Assembly: GCA_021613335.1 (NCBI GenBank)
Contig: JAJTWR010000299.1
Location: 3,361,001-3,425,000, forward strand
Reading direction: 5' to 3'
DNA length: 64,000 bases
Source: Whitmania pigra
Lineage: Eukaryota > Annelida > Clitellata > Hirudinida > Haemopidae
In this document: positions 22,005 through 33,900 of the stretch, piece by piece
Numbering within the stretch: position 1 is the stretch's first letter
Layout: each line of letters opens with the position of its first letter
Translations under genes and position numbers: made by a program
Notes under the pieces: model-generated
What the model was told of the DNA's origin: nothing
Databases searched by the model: none
What the model saw: the letters and a program-made list of their open reading frames with translations, nothing else

Positions 22005-22599
22005 TTTAAACCTAGAATGTTATCGATGACATAATTTTTGATTTAGGAAGAATTTGAGTAAATAATTTAATTTTTGTTGAAGTTTGACACTCGTTGTTTC
22101 ATATTAGGTGTGTTATAAGATCTGGCCTAGAAGTGGCATCTTTTCTCTATGCGTGAGTCAATTAAGGTTGGTTGGTGCTCTGACAAGCATAGACGCAGGG
22201 GAGCAAAGGGGTGTCATTTTTCCCCATATCCTTGTTAGTTTATCCTTGACAGTATAATTCATAAATAATGATGATTAATAAATAATATGCAGCTCCAGTA
22301 AATTATAAAATATATCGACATCCATATTTATTACTAAGTTTAAGTTTTGGTTACTAAATAACGAAGCAATGTCCTTTCCCTAACGTCTTTAGTGTGAAAT
22401 TAATTGTAGGCCTTTAATCAACCGGTACCATGATTTACTGTTGTAATATTTATATAAACATAAAAAAATTGTGCCTAATAGTTCACAGTGATTTTTTTTA
22501 CAAGTGCTTTTTTGTACATCTGCAACTGCAAGCCTTAATTTACGTTTGATGTTTTGCTTTTCTCCAATAAATTCTGGAAGCATTCCAGTATTTGACTTT

Positions 22600-23077
22600 G
22601 GGGTAATCCATAAAAGACGTCCGCAAGCGGAGGGAATAAATCCTCAAAAGCAGAATACTGCGGACATGGAAGAGGGATAATTACTTTTGAGAAATATTTA
22701 ATTTTTCGCACTTTAAAAAATAATAAATAATTTTTAAAATTTACAATTTTTTTTACATTTCACTTCCATTATTTCCACATTAACGAACATTTGCATAAAT
22801 TTTGGAACGAGTACAAAAATGATGTGCCTCAAATTAAAGCAAACACAATCATCATTTGGTGCGGAGAAGAAGCAGACTTGGTCACAAATTTAAAAGGCGG
22901 CTGTGATCGGATTAGTCCCTGGAACAACAAAATTTCTTATTAATTAATATAACTTTCTACGAATCAGAAATAGTTTTGTTCACAAAAATGCTGGCGGCTG
23001 CACAATAGAAAGGGCAATTGCAGATAGAGTGTAAAAAAATCAGCAAAATTTTGCGGACATCTTTTATGGACGACCCC
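22600..23077. mobile_element. Terminal-inverted-repeat element, superfamily unknown
   Basis: Left end GGGGTAATCCATAAAAGACG then TCCGCAAG; right end reads, complemented, GGGGTCGTCCATAAAAGATG then TCCGCAAA. About 24 of 27 terminal bases match. TTT lies on both sides and could be a 3-bp target duplication. No long frame inside. I cannot assign a superfamily with confidence. Confidence 0.65.
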
Positions 23078-25864
23078 TTTCACAAAGTCACAGAAATCGA
23101 TTAACATTAAGTGATGTTTCGAATGATTTCATGGAGTAACATTTAATAAGTAATTGCTAGAAGTAACGAAAATACATTTGACCTCGATGATGATGCCGCG
23201 TGTCGCTGTAAGTCCTTGGTTGACAACAAACCAAAGTATCATTTTGACTTTTTAAAATTGCATGAACGAGCCACAAGATTAATTAGATCATGTCACATGC
23301 GATGACAAATTGAAGAAGCTCAGATTGTCTTCGTCTTTGTAAAGAAATGCAGGAGAAGATTTGACGAGCAAAAGTGTAATTATTCAATTGTTTGGTCTCT
23401 TGTCAATGTGTGACATCCGCAGTTGCAATGTTGGAAAATCTTTTATTCGATTTAGTGCAAGTTCAGAAACGTCTTGTAATTTTAAACTTCAAATTCATTG
23501 GATGAGTTTGAGCTGTGTTTTTTCGAATTTGCAAAAGTTAGTTGCCAATGATAATCAATAATCATTAATATCAATAATAAAATTCCAATAATAATAATAA
23601 TAATCATAATACTTAAGATAATAATAATTATAATAAAAATCATCATCATGACAAATAGAAGACAGTAGGTGTTGTAACATGTGCTGCCTCTCGTACATTT
23701 ACACCTGTTAAAAATTTTGTTTCAAGCCATTGCAACTTAAAAATACAGAAAGTTCAATGTAAAAATAAACACATAAATTAAAATTGAGGTAATATTTATA
23801 TAATAATGCTTGGCGACCCTTGTAACATTTTATCGCAAGTGAAGAATTATTAAATGAACAAACAATATCATATTTTAAAATGAAGCGTGTACATAGGAGA
23901 AATCAATTTCAACTTTTGTTTAATTAAGAATTGAATGTCGAAAGCACACGAATAATGTACTTAATGTTACGGTAAAACCTCTCCAATTTGAGATCTTCCA
24001 AAGAATGAATGTGGTCTTCATTATTACGTGCACAATCCTCGGTGTTCAAGTTCCTAACTTCATTGTTCGTTGAACATTTGACAAGGTCAACAAAAGCAGC
24101 AACAACTCAAATTATTGTCAACATAAATTTTAAAGATTTATCTCTTCCATAAATTTTAATACTCGCCCATTATGAACAAAATAAAGCATGATGATGATGA
24201 TGATGACGACGACGAAGACTATAACAACGATGACGACGATAAAGACTATGACAACGACGATGACGATGATGATGATGATGATAACACGACAGTCGCAAAG
24301 TTTCTAAATAGTCGTTTATTGTCTGCTCATTTGTCTCAAAAATAAGCTATTAACAGTTGTTAGAAGCGAGCTATAAATTAGAAAAGAAACTTAAATGCGA
24401 AATCTGCATTTGTTTGAACATTTATAATGGAACGCGTTCAAATCTACAAAAGTGGTTCAATTTATCAACCCAATAATAGATGTTCTGTGTTCTGATTATG
24501 TTATTCAGGAAAATGTCTTATTGTTGTTGTGACAGAGGTATTCAATTCTTCTGGAAATAAAAGCAGATCGATTCGGATAGGTAGAGATTAATAGCGAGAT
24601 AACATTTCAACAATTTCAAACGTTTAAAACTTCTTTTACACTTTAATTACCTTCCGCTAAATGGACAGGATTACATTTGTTGGGTTAATTTGAAACAAGT
24701 GGCACTCTTTTAATGCGAACCTGGACTTAGCTTAGGTCTCATTTTCGCGGGTCAGGAGAGGAATCAATTCGAATCGCAGAATTAATTTCATGTGTTTTTA
24801 CTTTAGAATCGAATTACTGAGGTTAATCTTATTAACATAAGATTCTAATATATAAAACGTTACGAAGGTTTACATAAAATCACAAAATTATAAGGTATGG
24901 CTACTAGATTGGTTATTTAAATGGCTTCATATCTAACATTTGAAAGGTGGCCGAGTTAATTTTGGCATACAGCGTATGGTATTGCGGTATTTATTCACAT
25001 AAAACGTAAATCGATTGTTTTGAATCATTTAAACGTACTCTTTTTGATTTTGAGGAACTAAGAAACTAATAAATTCTAAAAAAATAATATTTAATGGTTT
25101 TAAATAAATGTTTTTGGATAAATTTGATGTGGGGATCAATTTAATCGATATAACCAGGTTCGTGATTTTGTTTCTTTGCTTTTACTATGATAAACATGCG
25201 TGCTTAGGAACTTAAAAGCATCATCACTCAGTCACTCCATAAGATGTCGGAAGGTGATCTCATGCAAAATAAAGTTTAGTTGATTGTCTTATAAAGTTAT
25301 TAGAAGTTGAAATTGGACATTTCTTTCTTATCTTCATCCAAGTACTTTCCGTTATTTGAAATTGCTAGTTTGAAGTAGTCTGGGCACTCCTTATCTATCT
25401 GCCAAGAATAAGCCGATAAACCTAATTTCGAAATGTGATTCGGCAAAGAAATCAACAATGCGAGCAGAATGATTTTGGCATAAGTAATATCTTAGATATT
25501 ATATCAATTGCATATCGTTTAACAGTTTAGAATTGCGACAATTCGTTTTGAATTAGCTCTAAATAATTAAGTCAGCGCCAATGCCCTTTCATTAGAATCT
25601 AATAAAAAGCGAAAAATGTCTATCGGAGTAAATAGGCTCGTGAACTAGGGTCAGTTATTGGTATTCGAAGTTGGAGTCCGCGCGCGGAACAACGCATATA
25701 TGTAATGGCCTGCTTAGAGCAACTCCTGTAATTTTGAGGAGTGCTTGTAGATAAACTGGAAAAGTGTCTGCGCGTGTTCTAGTTGTATCGTATTGCCTGA
25801 TTTCATTTCTTCGTCCGGAAGTAATCTTCAGAGAAACTTCTGCTAAATGTCGTAACTTTAATAG
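23078..25864. other. Intergenic upstream of Ig-EGF ligand
   Basis: 2.8 kb of AT-rich sequence without a supportable exon. It contains an (AATAAT)-rich patch at 23570-23650 and a (GATGAC)n array at about 24189-24284. The block just before the gene (25600-25860) is less AT-rich and is the likely promoter. Confidence 0.4.
24189..24284. repeat. (GAT/GAC)n microsatellite
   Basis: Trinucleotide array of GATGAC/GACGAT units, interrupted by AAAGACTATGACAAC. Confidence 0.8.
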
Positions 25865-28046
25865 ATGTCTTCACTTAGCCGGAATTATGTTGCAGTGGGA
25901 CTTTTGTTGCTCGTTCGAATAACTTATCTCTGGCCATGTGATACTCTGTCGAAGATGGGTGCAATAACGAAAATCTACGAAGGACGACCGTTGGAAAACG
26001 TTTCCATCGCTACTAGGGATATAAACGAATGTAAAATCAATTCGTCGAAACTCAGACTCGTCAATGTACTGAGTTGGCCGCTAAACGTTTCGGATTATTT
26101 CGAGACCATAGCCGACCAGCACCTCAATCACCTTTACGTCGATACGTGCGGCATTCCTCAAAACTGTCTGTTGCAGTTGAACACTTTGAACGATTATTAC
26201 TTTTTCGTCTCGACGCCACCTCGCGGAAATTCTCCACTCTTGAAACGAGTCCTCAGAAAAAGTGAGCCTCACTCCACTTATAGCGGCCACCTCCTGTCAG
26301 CAATCCCAAGCGATGATGCAACGCGCAGGAAAAGTAGACGAAAAGGTAAAAGACATCTTTGTCGATAATTGTTTTTAATTTAGTGCGAGCATTTCCCATC
26401 ATACATTGAAGTGTATTCAGTACTTAAACTGAATTTACATGAAGGCGTGCTTTGTAACGGTAACCCGATATCTTGCTTTGCAATTCTGTTTCTCGGCGTC
26501 TGAATTCATTACCATTATATAGCACGGCTGGGGGATGGGCCTTCTCAATTGTGTTGATTACATTTGTTTAGACGGCTCGAATAATGTCATTATCAAACGC
26601 TCTCTTCGGTTATTTCGGAACTGACATTATCGTATTAGAACATTTCTGTCGGGAAAGCCGTATTAAAAAGTTTATTGAGATCTACCGAAAACACAGGCAG
26701 TAAACGCACGGTATGTAAACGAACGCCCGATATGCTAATTTTGTGGTCGTTTTGCTTTCTCGCTCTGACCTACTCTGTCGCGAAAGTTAGGTACCTTCAT
26801 GGTAATTTACGAAGATCGTTTCTTTTCTGAGTTGATGGTCTGCTGAAGTGTAAGAATTAGACTGTTTTAGAGCCACTGCTTCAGAGCTTGCCGTCTCTAA
26901 ATGTGTCGTTCTTGTGTTTGTGACATGCTTTTGGATATATCGCTCTCGTGACGCACGAGAGTTTCTCGATCGAACATTTTATTTAGAAAACTAAAATGCA
27001 TTAACTGCTTCGCAATGTAACAGCATGTTAGATGGAAATTTCAAAAACTACAAGTGGGGGGAAATGCTCCCATCAATGCTTAGAATAGCAATTGTAGAGA
27101 AACATGGAAATGCATCCATGTTAAATTTTATTGATTCGTCATTGCAGAAGGCCTTCCACATTTGAAGCTGTCGACATCCCAAATTGTGCACGTTCGAATC
27201 AATGGGTCGTTTAATGTCAAATGCTACTTTTCTGGAAAAAGGTCATTATTTTCTGATCTAGTCTTGCAATGGCTACATAATGACCATGTCCTGAAGAAAA
27301 ACATCAAAACTATGAGGTTTATCTATAAATGTTGATGTCACTAAGAGTTTATGCTTTCAATTTTTCAATCATGTCTACTGATGCATTTTCAGCAATGGCA
27401 TTTCATTAAAAATCAAAAGAATTAAGAAACGAAACCTCGGTGTCTACAGTTGTGTGGCATTCAAAGGGAGTCATTTGCAAGCCTCAGCAAATGTGACCAT
27501 CAAAGCTGGGAAAAGTGGGTTCACTTGTTTTATGGCTGGATTTGTTTATTGCTTTACTGAAGGAAAAAATTAAAGTGACTGATTCAGTGCTGTAAATTTT
27601 GTTTTAAGCCAAGAGACAGGGTCATTGGAAGCCGTGCGACCAGCCGAACTATTGCATGCACGGTGGCAAGTGTTATTTCCTGCCAAAGTTGAATAGAAAA
27701 CTGTGCAGGTTATTGTCGAATCGATTGCCGCGGCCTGTAATAATAACGAATATTTCGACTTATTCACGTTTTCCTTAAAATTAAAAAAATGTACAAAATT
27801 CTTGCAGATGCAAGAAAGGTTTTGAAGGCATCAGATGTGCTGAGAAAGTGACTGGTCACAAAAGTGAGTAGTAGTCCTTTGAAGCATAAAACTCAATTGT
27901 TCTCCTTTCTTGGAAATAGAATTCAAATATTGACAACAACTATAAGATATCTTTAAATTTAGCTCAGAACTTTTTTAAATTCTTATGTCATTCTTTAACT
28001 TCCAGAGTTAAGGTATAAATTCAAGAGGGAGCTGCTACTTCTGTAG
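25865..28046 (+). CDS. Secreted Ig-EGF growth factor, vein/neuregulin-like EGFR ligand
   Basis: Six exons: 25865-26345, 27148-27316, 27393-27514, 27609-27708, 27808-27863, 28006-28046; phases join to 322 residues. A signal peptide opens the protein (VAVGLLLLVRITYLW). Residues ~30-160 are an unrecognised domain followed by a basic KSRRKGK stretch. One Ig domain has C186, W202 and C237 (LGVYSCV). An EGF domain follows with cysteines 267, 273, 279, 290, 292, 301 (spacing 5-5-10-1-8) and CKKGFEGIRC, with exons 4 and 5 meeting between C4 and C5. The chain ends 21 residues later with no membrane segment, so it is secreted as Drosophila Vein is, unlike most neuregulins. Expected role: ErbB/EGFR activation. 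Ig plus a single EGF is specific to this ligand group; orthology is inferred. Confidence 0.85.
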
Positions 28047-30858
28047 AGACTCAACATTCACTCATGACACTTGTAAAGATGCCGTCATTAATAAGTTAGG
28101 ATATTAACATTAGAAGGCAACGTGGACTGCTGAATCAAGAGATGTGAATTTTCTTATTCTCTCAAGAATTGCACTGCGTTATGATTGATTTGGAATGAAA
28201 CCTTTGCGTTATTTGGATATAGGATTTTTGTTTTCTGAAAGTTTCGAATCTTAAGGTGCCTTTTAAAGCTTTTCATGACTATTCCATTCCATGTTTACCT
28301 CAAGTTATCGGACGATTATGCGTTTGTTAGTCTGATTCTTAGTCACAAGTTAGCTCTAAGAAAAGATTTTGATGATTGTGCACTGTATTAAATCAAACAT
28401 TGTTTTGTCAGCTGTATGTGGTCAAGTTGTTTATAAAAATTCTGATGTGAGGAGTTCTTGTTTTCACCGCTGACAAGGGACCTCATTAGGTGCATCATTT
28501 ACTTTACTCTTTTCTTGGCTTTATGCACTACAAGCAATGATAAGCTTCTAAGACAAGTCACACTGAAACTTTGGCGTCACGTGGTTCAAGGCCATTTTGA
28601 TGTCTGCAGCATCTCATTTGTGGGTTTCGTTACCAAATGTAAAGAAGGGGCATATTCAGTGCAATGTATCTGTTGGCCTAGTTGCAAGGAATGCTGTTCT
28701 ACGAAGTTGAGGAATCTAAATCTTATATCATTTTCGTTTCGGCTGCTAATGAGTTGCCGACGAGACCTAGGTCACTTGTCATGATGTTGGTATATGGCTG
28801 CATCTAGCCCTCCCCACAGCTGAAATAAGTAGCTTAATGGTTTTGTGTTTCTTGAAAGTTTGTTTAAAGCAGACGGTGGCAGTCTGCTCGCCAACTTGTA
28901 TCAATAATTCATTGAATTTCATGCTTCCACATTAATTAGGTTGAAACATCTTGATTATGCAGATTGGGTTTAATGCACTGTGGTCTTACGATCTTAGAAA
29001 CGTAGATTAAGTTACGAGTCATAGCGATGTTTTTTTAAGCGAATGCTCTGTAAAGAATTTTAATTTCAGCTATGTCGTTGAAGCGAACAGAATGTACACA
29101 AGAAGTTTTGCAATTCACGTGCGATGATTTAAGTTCATTTAGGCAATGCAGCTGGCACCAATGCAGTTAATTAATGCGGAGGTTAATGAGAGGAATTATG
29201 AGACTAGTAACGAAGTGTGATGCTAAGCTACAGCGAATACGATTGAAGTACAACTTGATTTATAAGGTAGATTTTCAGTAGTTACCGAACAGTTAATTAA
29301 CTACTAATCTTCAAATTAGGAACATCCAGTATAGCCAACGGTTGTTTGGCCAAACATTTTTAGTGTAAAAAAACTGTTCACTTCTTCTGAAATTCTAATC
29401 GTTTAAAGATTATATGATTCATTGGTTAATGAGCTTCATAAATTTAGCTCTGTTCGTCATGATTTAACTCAAACTATGGATTATCAACTAATAGTTTCAC
29501 GTGAAGGAAATCGTTGGATTAAAATGCTAGATATGCCTGTTGAACATGTACCTGGCGCTTACTCTTTGGTTTAGCACTTTTTCTATTTTCTATTGTAAAC
29601 TTTAATTCTTCGGGACATGTCACGTTTGCATTCGGAGATTAACAAGCCAAGAGACATTAGTGACCTGAGTCGATTGTCCCAATCCTTATCAAGACTTTTC
29701 TAGAGCCGAATAAGATAACGAAGCTTTGTCTTAAAGTGCCGTAAAAGCTCGTGTTGGTCTTCATTTACCAATGCGATACTTGTGCGCTGGAAGTTCTTCA
29801 TCTTGAAGCAATGGTTTGTAAGATTATTGGTTTAAATAGAGTTTCAAATGTTTGCCTCGTTTAAAGTCTAGATTATGACTAAATTTTATTTGAATTGTAT
29901 GAATGTGCTCATTAGCAGACAATTAATCACATATTCGCTTTTAAATACCATTCGTTCCATAACTAGCACACCCATGAAGAAAGCATTCTGCTATTTCTTT
30001 AAATAAGATCATTAAAATAATTATTTCTTATTTAATTTAATAACGTGGTTAGTTCGATCTATCAAGGCTCTCGAGTTCTGTTGCCTATTAATATTTCATT
30101 TGTGGAAAATTTAGTCATTTGGATTGAATGCGAAGTGAGTGGTAATGAAGACTAGAATTTCATAATTCATCCATTTAGACTTTTTCAATCTTTTGGAGGT
30201 AGTTAGCAACGGCCACAATCATCTGGATTTCATACCATTCAAAGAGTTCCAAGGAATGCAGCTACAACTCATGCAAAGTTTGTTTTCTTAAAGAAATTGA
30301 AATTTCTAATTGTTTTAAAATTCACATATCTCAGGTATAATCCGTCTTACATTTTAATTTTGTAAAATTGATTTAATTGATTTTGAGGATGAGATTGACT
30401 AAGAAAATGCAAGCATTTTGACATGTGGTCCCGATTTTTGTTAACAAGTGGGACAAATGAAACCAAAACTCGAATCATGATCAAAGTCATATGATGACCA
30501 CATTTGATGAAGTCGAAAGTGGAAAAATTCAGACTCAAAAATGTTTAAAAAAATGGCAAATACATTTCAATTTGCGTGTATTAGATTTTAACCATAAACT
30601 ATCATTTCAAAAATATTAAGTAAAGTTTATTACTACTAATAATTTAGTGATATTGCTTAGTTTCTAATTTATAATCTAGTTTATTTAAGAAAGAAAAATA
30701 ATAAAAATGGATGTAATCACTCTGTCTTATGGCAGTACGTGAGGCTAAGGTCGGTCCTACTTTTTTTGACCCCTGGGTCGAAGCACAAATTTTAGGACCG
30801 GCGCATTTATAAGTGTTAAGGAGAGAGGGATTCTACTCTATTTAGAAATACTTAAGCA
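28047..30858. other. Intergenic, no gene seen
   Basis: 2.8 kb between the Ig-EGF ligand and SLC25A10. Open frames such as 28458-28784 lack family resemblance or splice partners. A likely non-coding first exon of SLC25A10 ends at 30859 (AAGCAG|GTAAGT) and its intron would run to 30969. Confidence 0.4.
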
Positions 30859-30970
30859 GGTAAGTTTTTGAATTATATCTGTATTGAGATGTGTTATATT
30901 GCTCTCCTGATGGTTTTACGTTTTGCGGCCAATCCAGGTGTCTTGACATTTATTAATAACCTTTACTAGA

Positions 30971-33900
30971 ATGTCAGAATCAAACAATACGGAGACAATC
31001 ACCAAGAGAGTTGGGAAATGGTACTTTGGGGGTACGGCTAGCGCCGGTGCAGCTTGTGTCACTCACCCGCTGGATTTGTTGAAAGTAATGATCTTATTAT
31101 TTTTCACTTGTTTAGCATTTGATTAACATGATTGTTGTAGTTATTTAAAAAGCAAACTTTAAATATTGGCATTAAAATTGTACAGGATCCCCATTCTGTT
31201 CCTCAACATTCATTTACGTTTTCATCTACTTTTTTACCTCGATGATTTGTTCAACTTGATTGAGACTATCAACCAGCTGTTACTAGTGTTTCAAAATATA
31301 GAAACTTATTTGATATCAATTGCTTGAGTTTACTTAAAAGATGAAAGAGATATATTGTCTAGACATAATTTAAACAGTGTGGTGGCTTAAATAAGCTTGT
31401 CTCTCTGAAAATTGATACCTAATTATTTGATAAATAGCTGTATAACTGTATGTCATTTGCAAGCGTCTATAAATGAAAAATATTATTCATTCATATTTAT
31501 TTGGTCGTTAAACATCTTGCTAATTGAACTGCAGGACTTGTAGAGTAACAAAGCATTAAAGTCTTGTTTTTGCAAATTGAGTATTATTAATAATAATGAC
31601 AATAATAATTAATTTGTAGGGTGCCTAAATACAAAATTGTATTTATTGCATGTGGTGTATTGTTTGCAGATATAAATGTGCCTAACAAAGTAATAATCCA
31701 GTGACAACCCAATTCAATTGATCAAGATGCTCAGAAGTAAATTTTGAAGTCCTTCTAATAAACAGAAATGGATTTCCAGATTTTTAGGAGTAAAAATATG
31801 CAAATAGTTAGAAATTCAAGTGAGAGACCTAATCAAAAGTCTGTTGAATGTCCTGAGTTAGAGAAACTTGGCCTTTTTTACATTTGTTATCCTGAAAACA
31901 ACAATGTAAGTATAAGTTTTTAAAAGTCTCCAAGACCCATGAATGAACAGACTGCAATTTAAACAAACCAGTCAATTAATTGACTTAAAAACTTTGTTTT
32001 ACTAAGATTTTGCACTCATTAAGCTTATTCAACTGTTTTGCTTTACCACTATTTCTTAATTAACATTATTTCATCTTTTAAATGCCATAAGAAGTTGTTT
32101 GACATGTCATTTAAGTTGTTCTAAAATCTGTGTTAAGCTTCATTGCTTGTGAAGTATTTGGGAAAGTATATTATCTAACAACTAGACAATAGCTAGAACC
32201 TATGGTCCAATTACTAAAAGTATTCGATTTAAATGTCTAAAGAGTTTTGGAGAGACTTTAACCGGTTTGGACTCGAGCGGTAATGGCAACTGTCGTGCGC
32301 CATGTTTGCCAAACAGCCTGCACTCATCTGAGTGGGGTACGTAAGGCACTGAAAATGTTGGCTTAACGAATAATGTCGTCGATCGCAGTTTAATTTTTAA
32401 AGACTTTGCTTCTCATTCTAGGTTCATCTGCAAACTCAGCAATCTGGCAAAACTGGTCTGATTCAGATGGGTGTGAAAGTGTTCAAATCAGACGGCGTTT
32501 TTGGGCTTTACAATGGTTTGACTGCATCTCTCCTTAGACAGGTTATGCAGATGCTAATCCAATGTGGCTTTTTGTGCTTTTGATTAATTAGAATAGAATA
32601 GACATAAGAATAAAATGTATGAACTAATAAGGATGATTTTCACTCAGCTTACTTACTCCTTGACTCGTTTTGGAATTTATGAAACTGTAAAGAAGCAAGT
32701 TGAGGTACCGGGAAGATCCATGGCATTTTATGAAAAGGTTTTGTTAGGTGGAATTGCCGGTCTGGCTGGAGGTTTTGTGGGAACTCCTGCAGATCTTATT
32801 AATGTGAGGTAGGGCAGGAATTTTCCAGTTTTAATGTTGTTTTGTGGAACATTTTGGGAACCTATTTTAAATAACCAACATCTAACAGTTTACGTTGTGG
32901 CAGCTTGTAACTTTAATTTGTATTTATCCTACATTTTGAGTGCCTTATGTATCCAAAAAGGACTAAGGAATAATAATAATATTTCATTTATATGGCGCCT
33001 TAAGCGTAGCTTCAGATGAGCCTTGGTTCCTGTGTAGATGTCTTGAAGAGATAGGTCTTCTGCTGACGTTGGGTGGGCAATAGGTGGATGAGATGATGAA
33101 TGAGGATTTGTGGGCATTGAATTTGAGATTAAGAACTCAGCAAAACTCTATCTTGGTAGGTCTTAAGTTCTGGCAAAATATGACTGCGATGCTGGAGGAG
33201 GGGTCACAATGTTGATACATGGTGATAAAGCTATCTGGGGCAAGGCTTTTTGTAATGCAATTAGGAGCATCTGAAGCTAACCAAGTTTTCGTCAGGACAA
33301 GGGTGTCCGGGGATGTCTTGGATGAGAGAGGCCTTGTTAACAGCTGATTGGGCATTTAATAGGCCAAGTTTCAATGAGGCTAGGCACCTAGTATTCTTCT
33401 TGCTATCGAGCTTGTTGTAAACTTTCGAACGAGTCTGGCATGGATTCCAGATATTGTGAGCGAATCGTAATTGCCCACAGTCGAAGGATTAGAGAGGAAA
33501 GATGGCGTGCGCATTCTCAAATGACGTAAAAACGTGAATGAGCGTTTGAGGCAATATATGCGCAGGTCCTCAAAAGCGTATATTTCTAAGTGGCCACTTC
33601 AAAGAAATTATAACGCTCAGTTTGCATTATATGGGACCGATGCGCAAAGGTCGTTGTGAATCTCATTGATAACTATATAGTGTGCGGTGCATTATGGTGA
33701 AGTCGGATAGGTAGGATTTTCATCGACAGGTTTGATGACAAGGCACTCCTCTGATGATTCCCTGTGAGTTAGCTCTGCGGTAGGAGTTTCTAAGCTCATA
33801 AGTTTTGGGGAAGTACTAATTTCATTAAGTGTTAATAGAAACTTTTTTTAATTTAAGCAATAAAATCATATGGCAGCAAAAATATTTACTTACCAAAAAC

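Noticed and set aside
28458..28784. 108-codon plus-strand ORF with several cysteines
   Set aside because: Looks like a chance frame: no signal peptide followed by a domain, no repeats of cysteine spacing, and no promoter or splice features.
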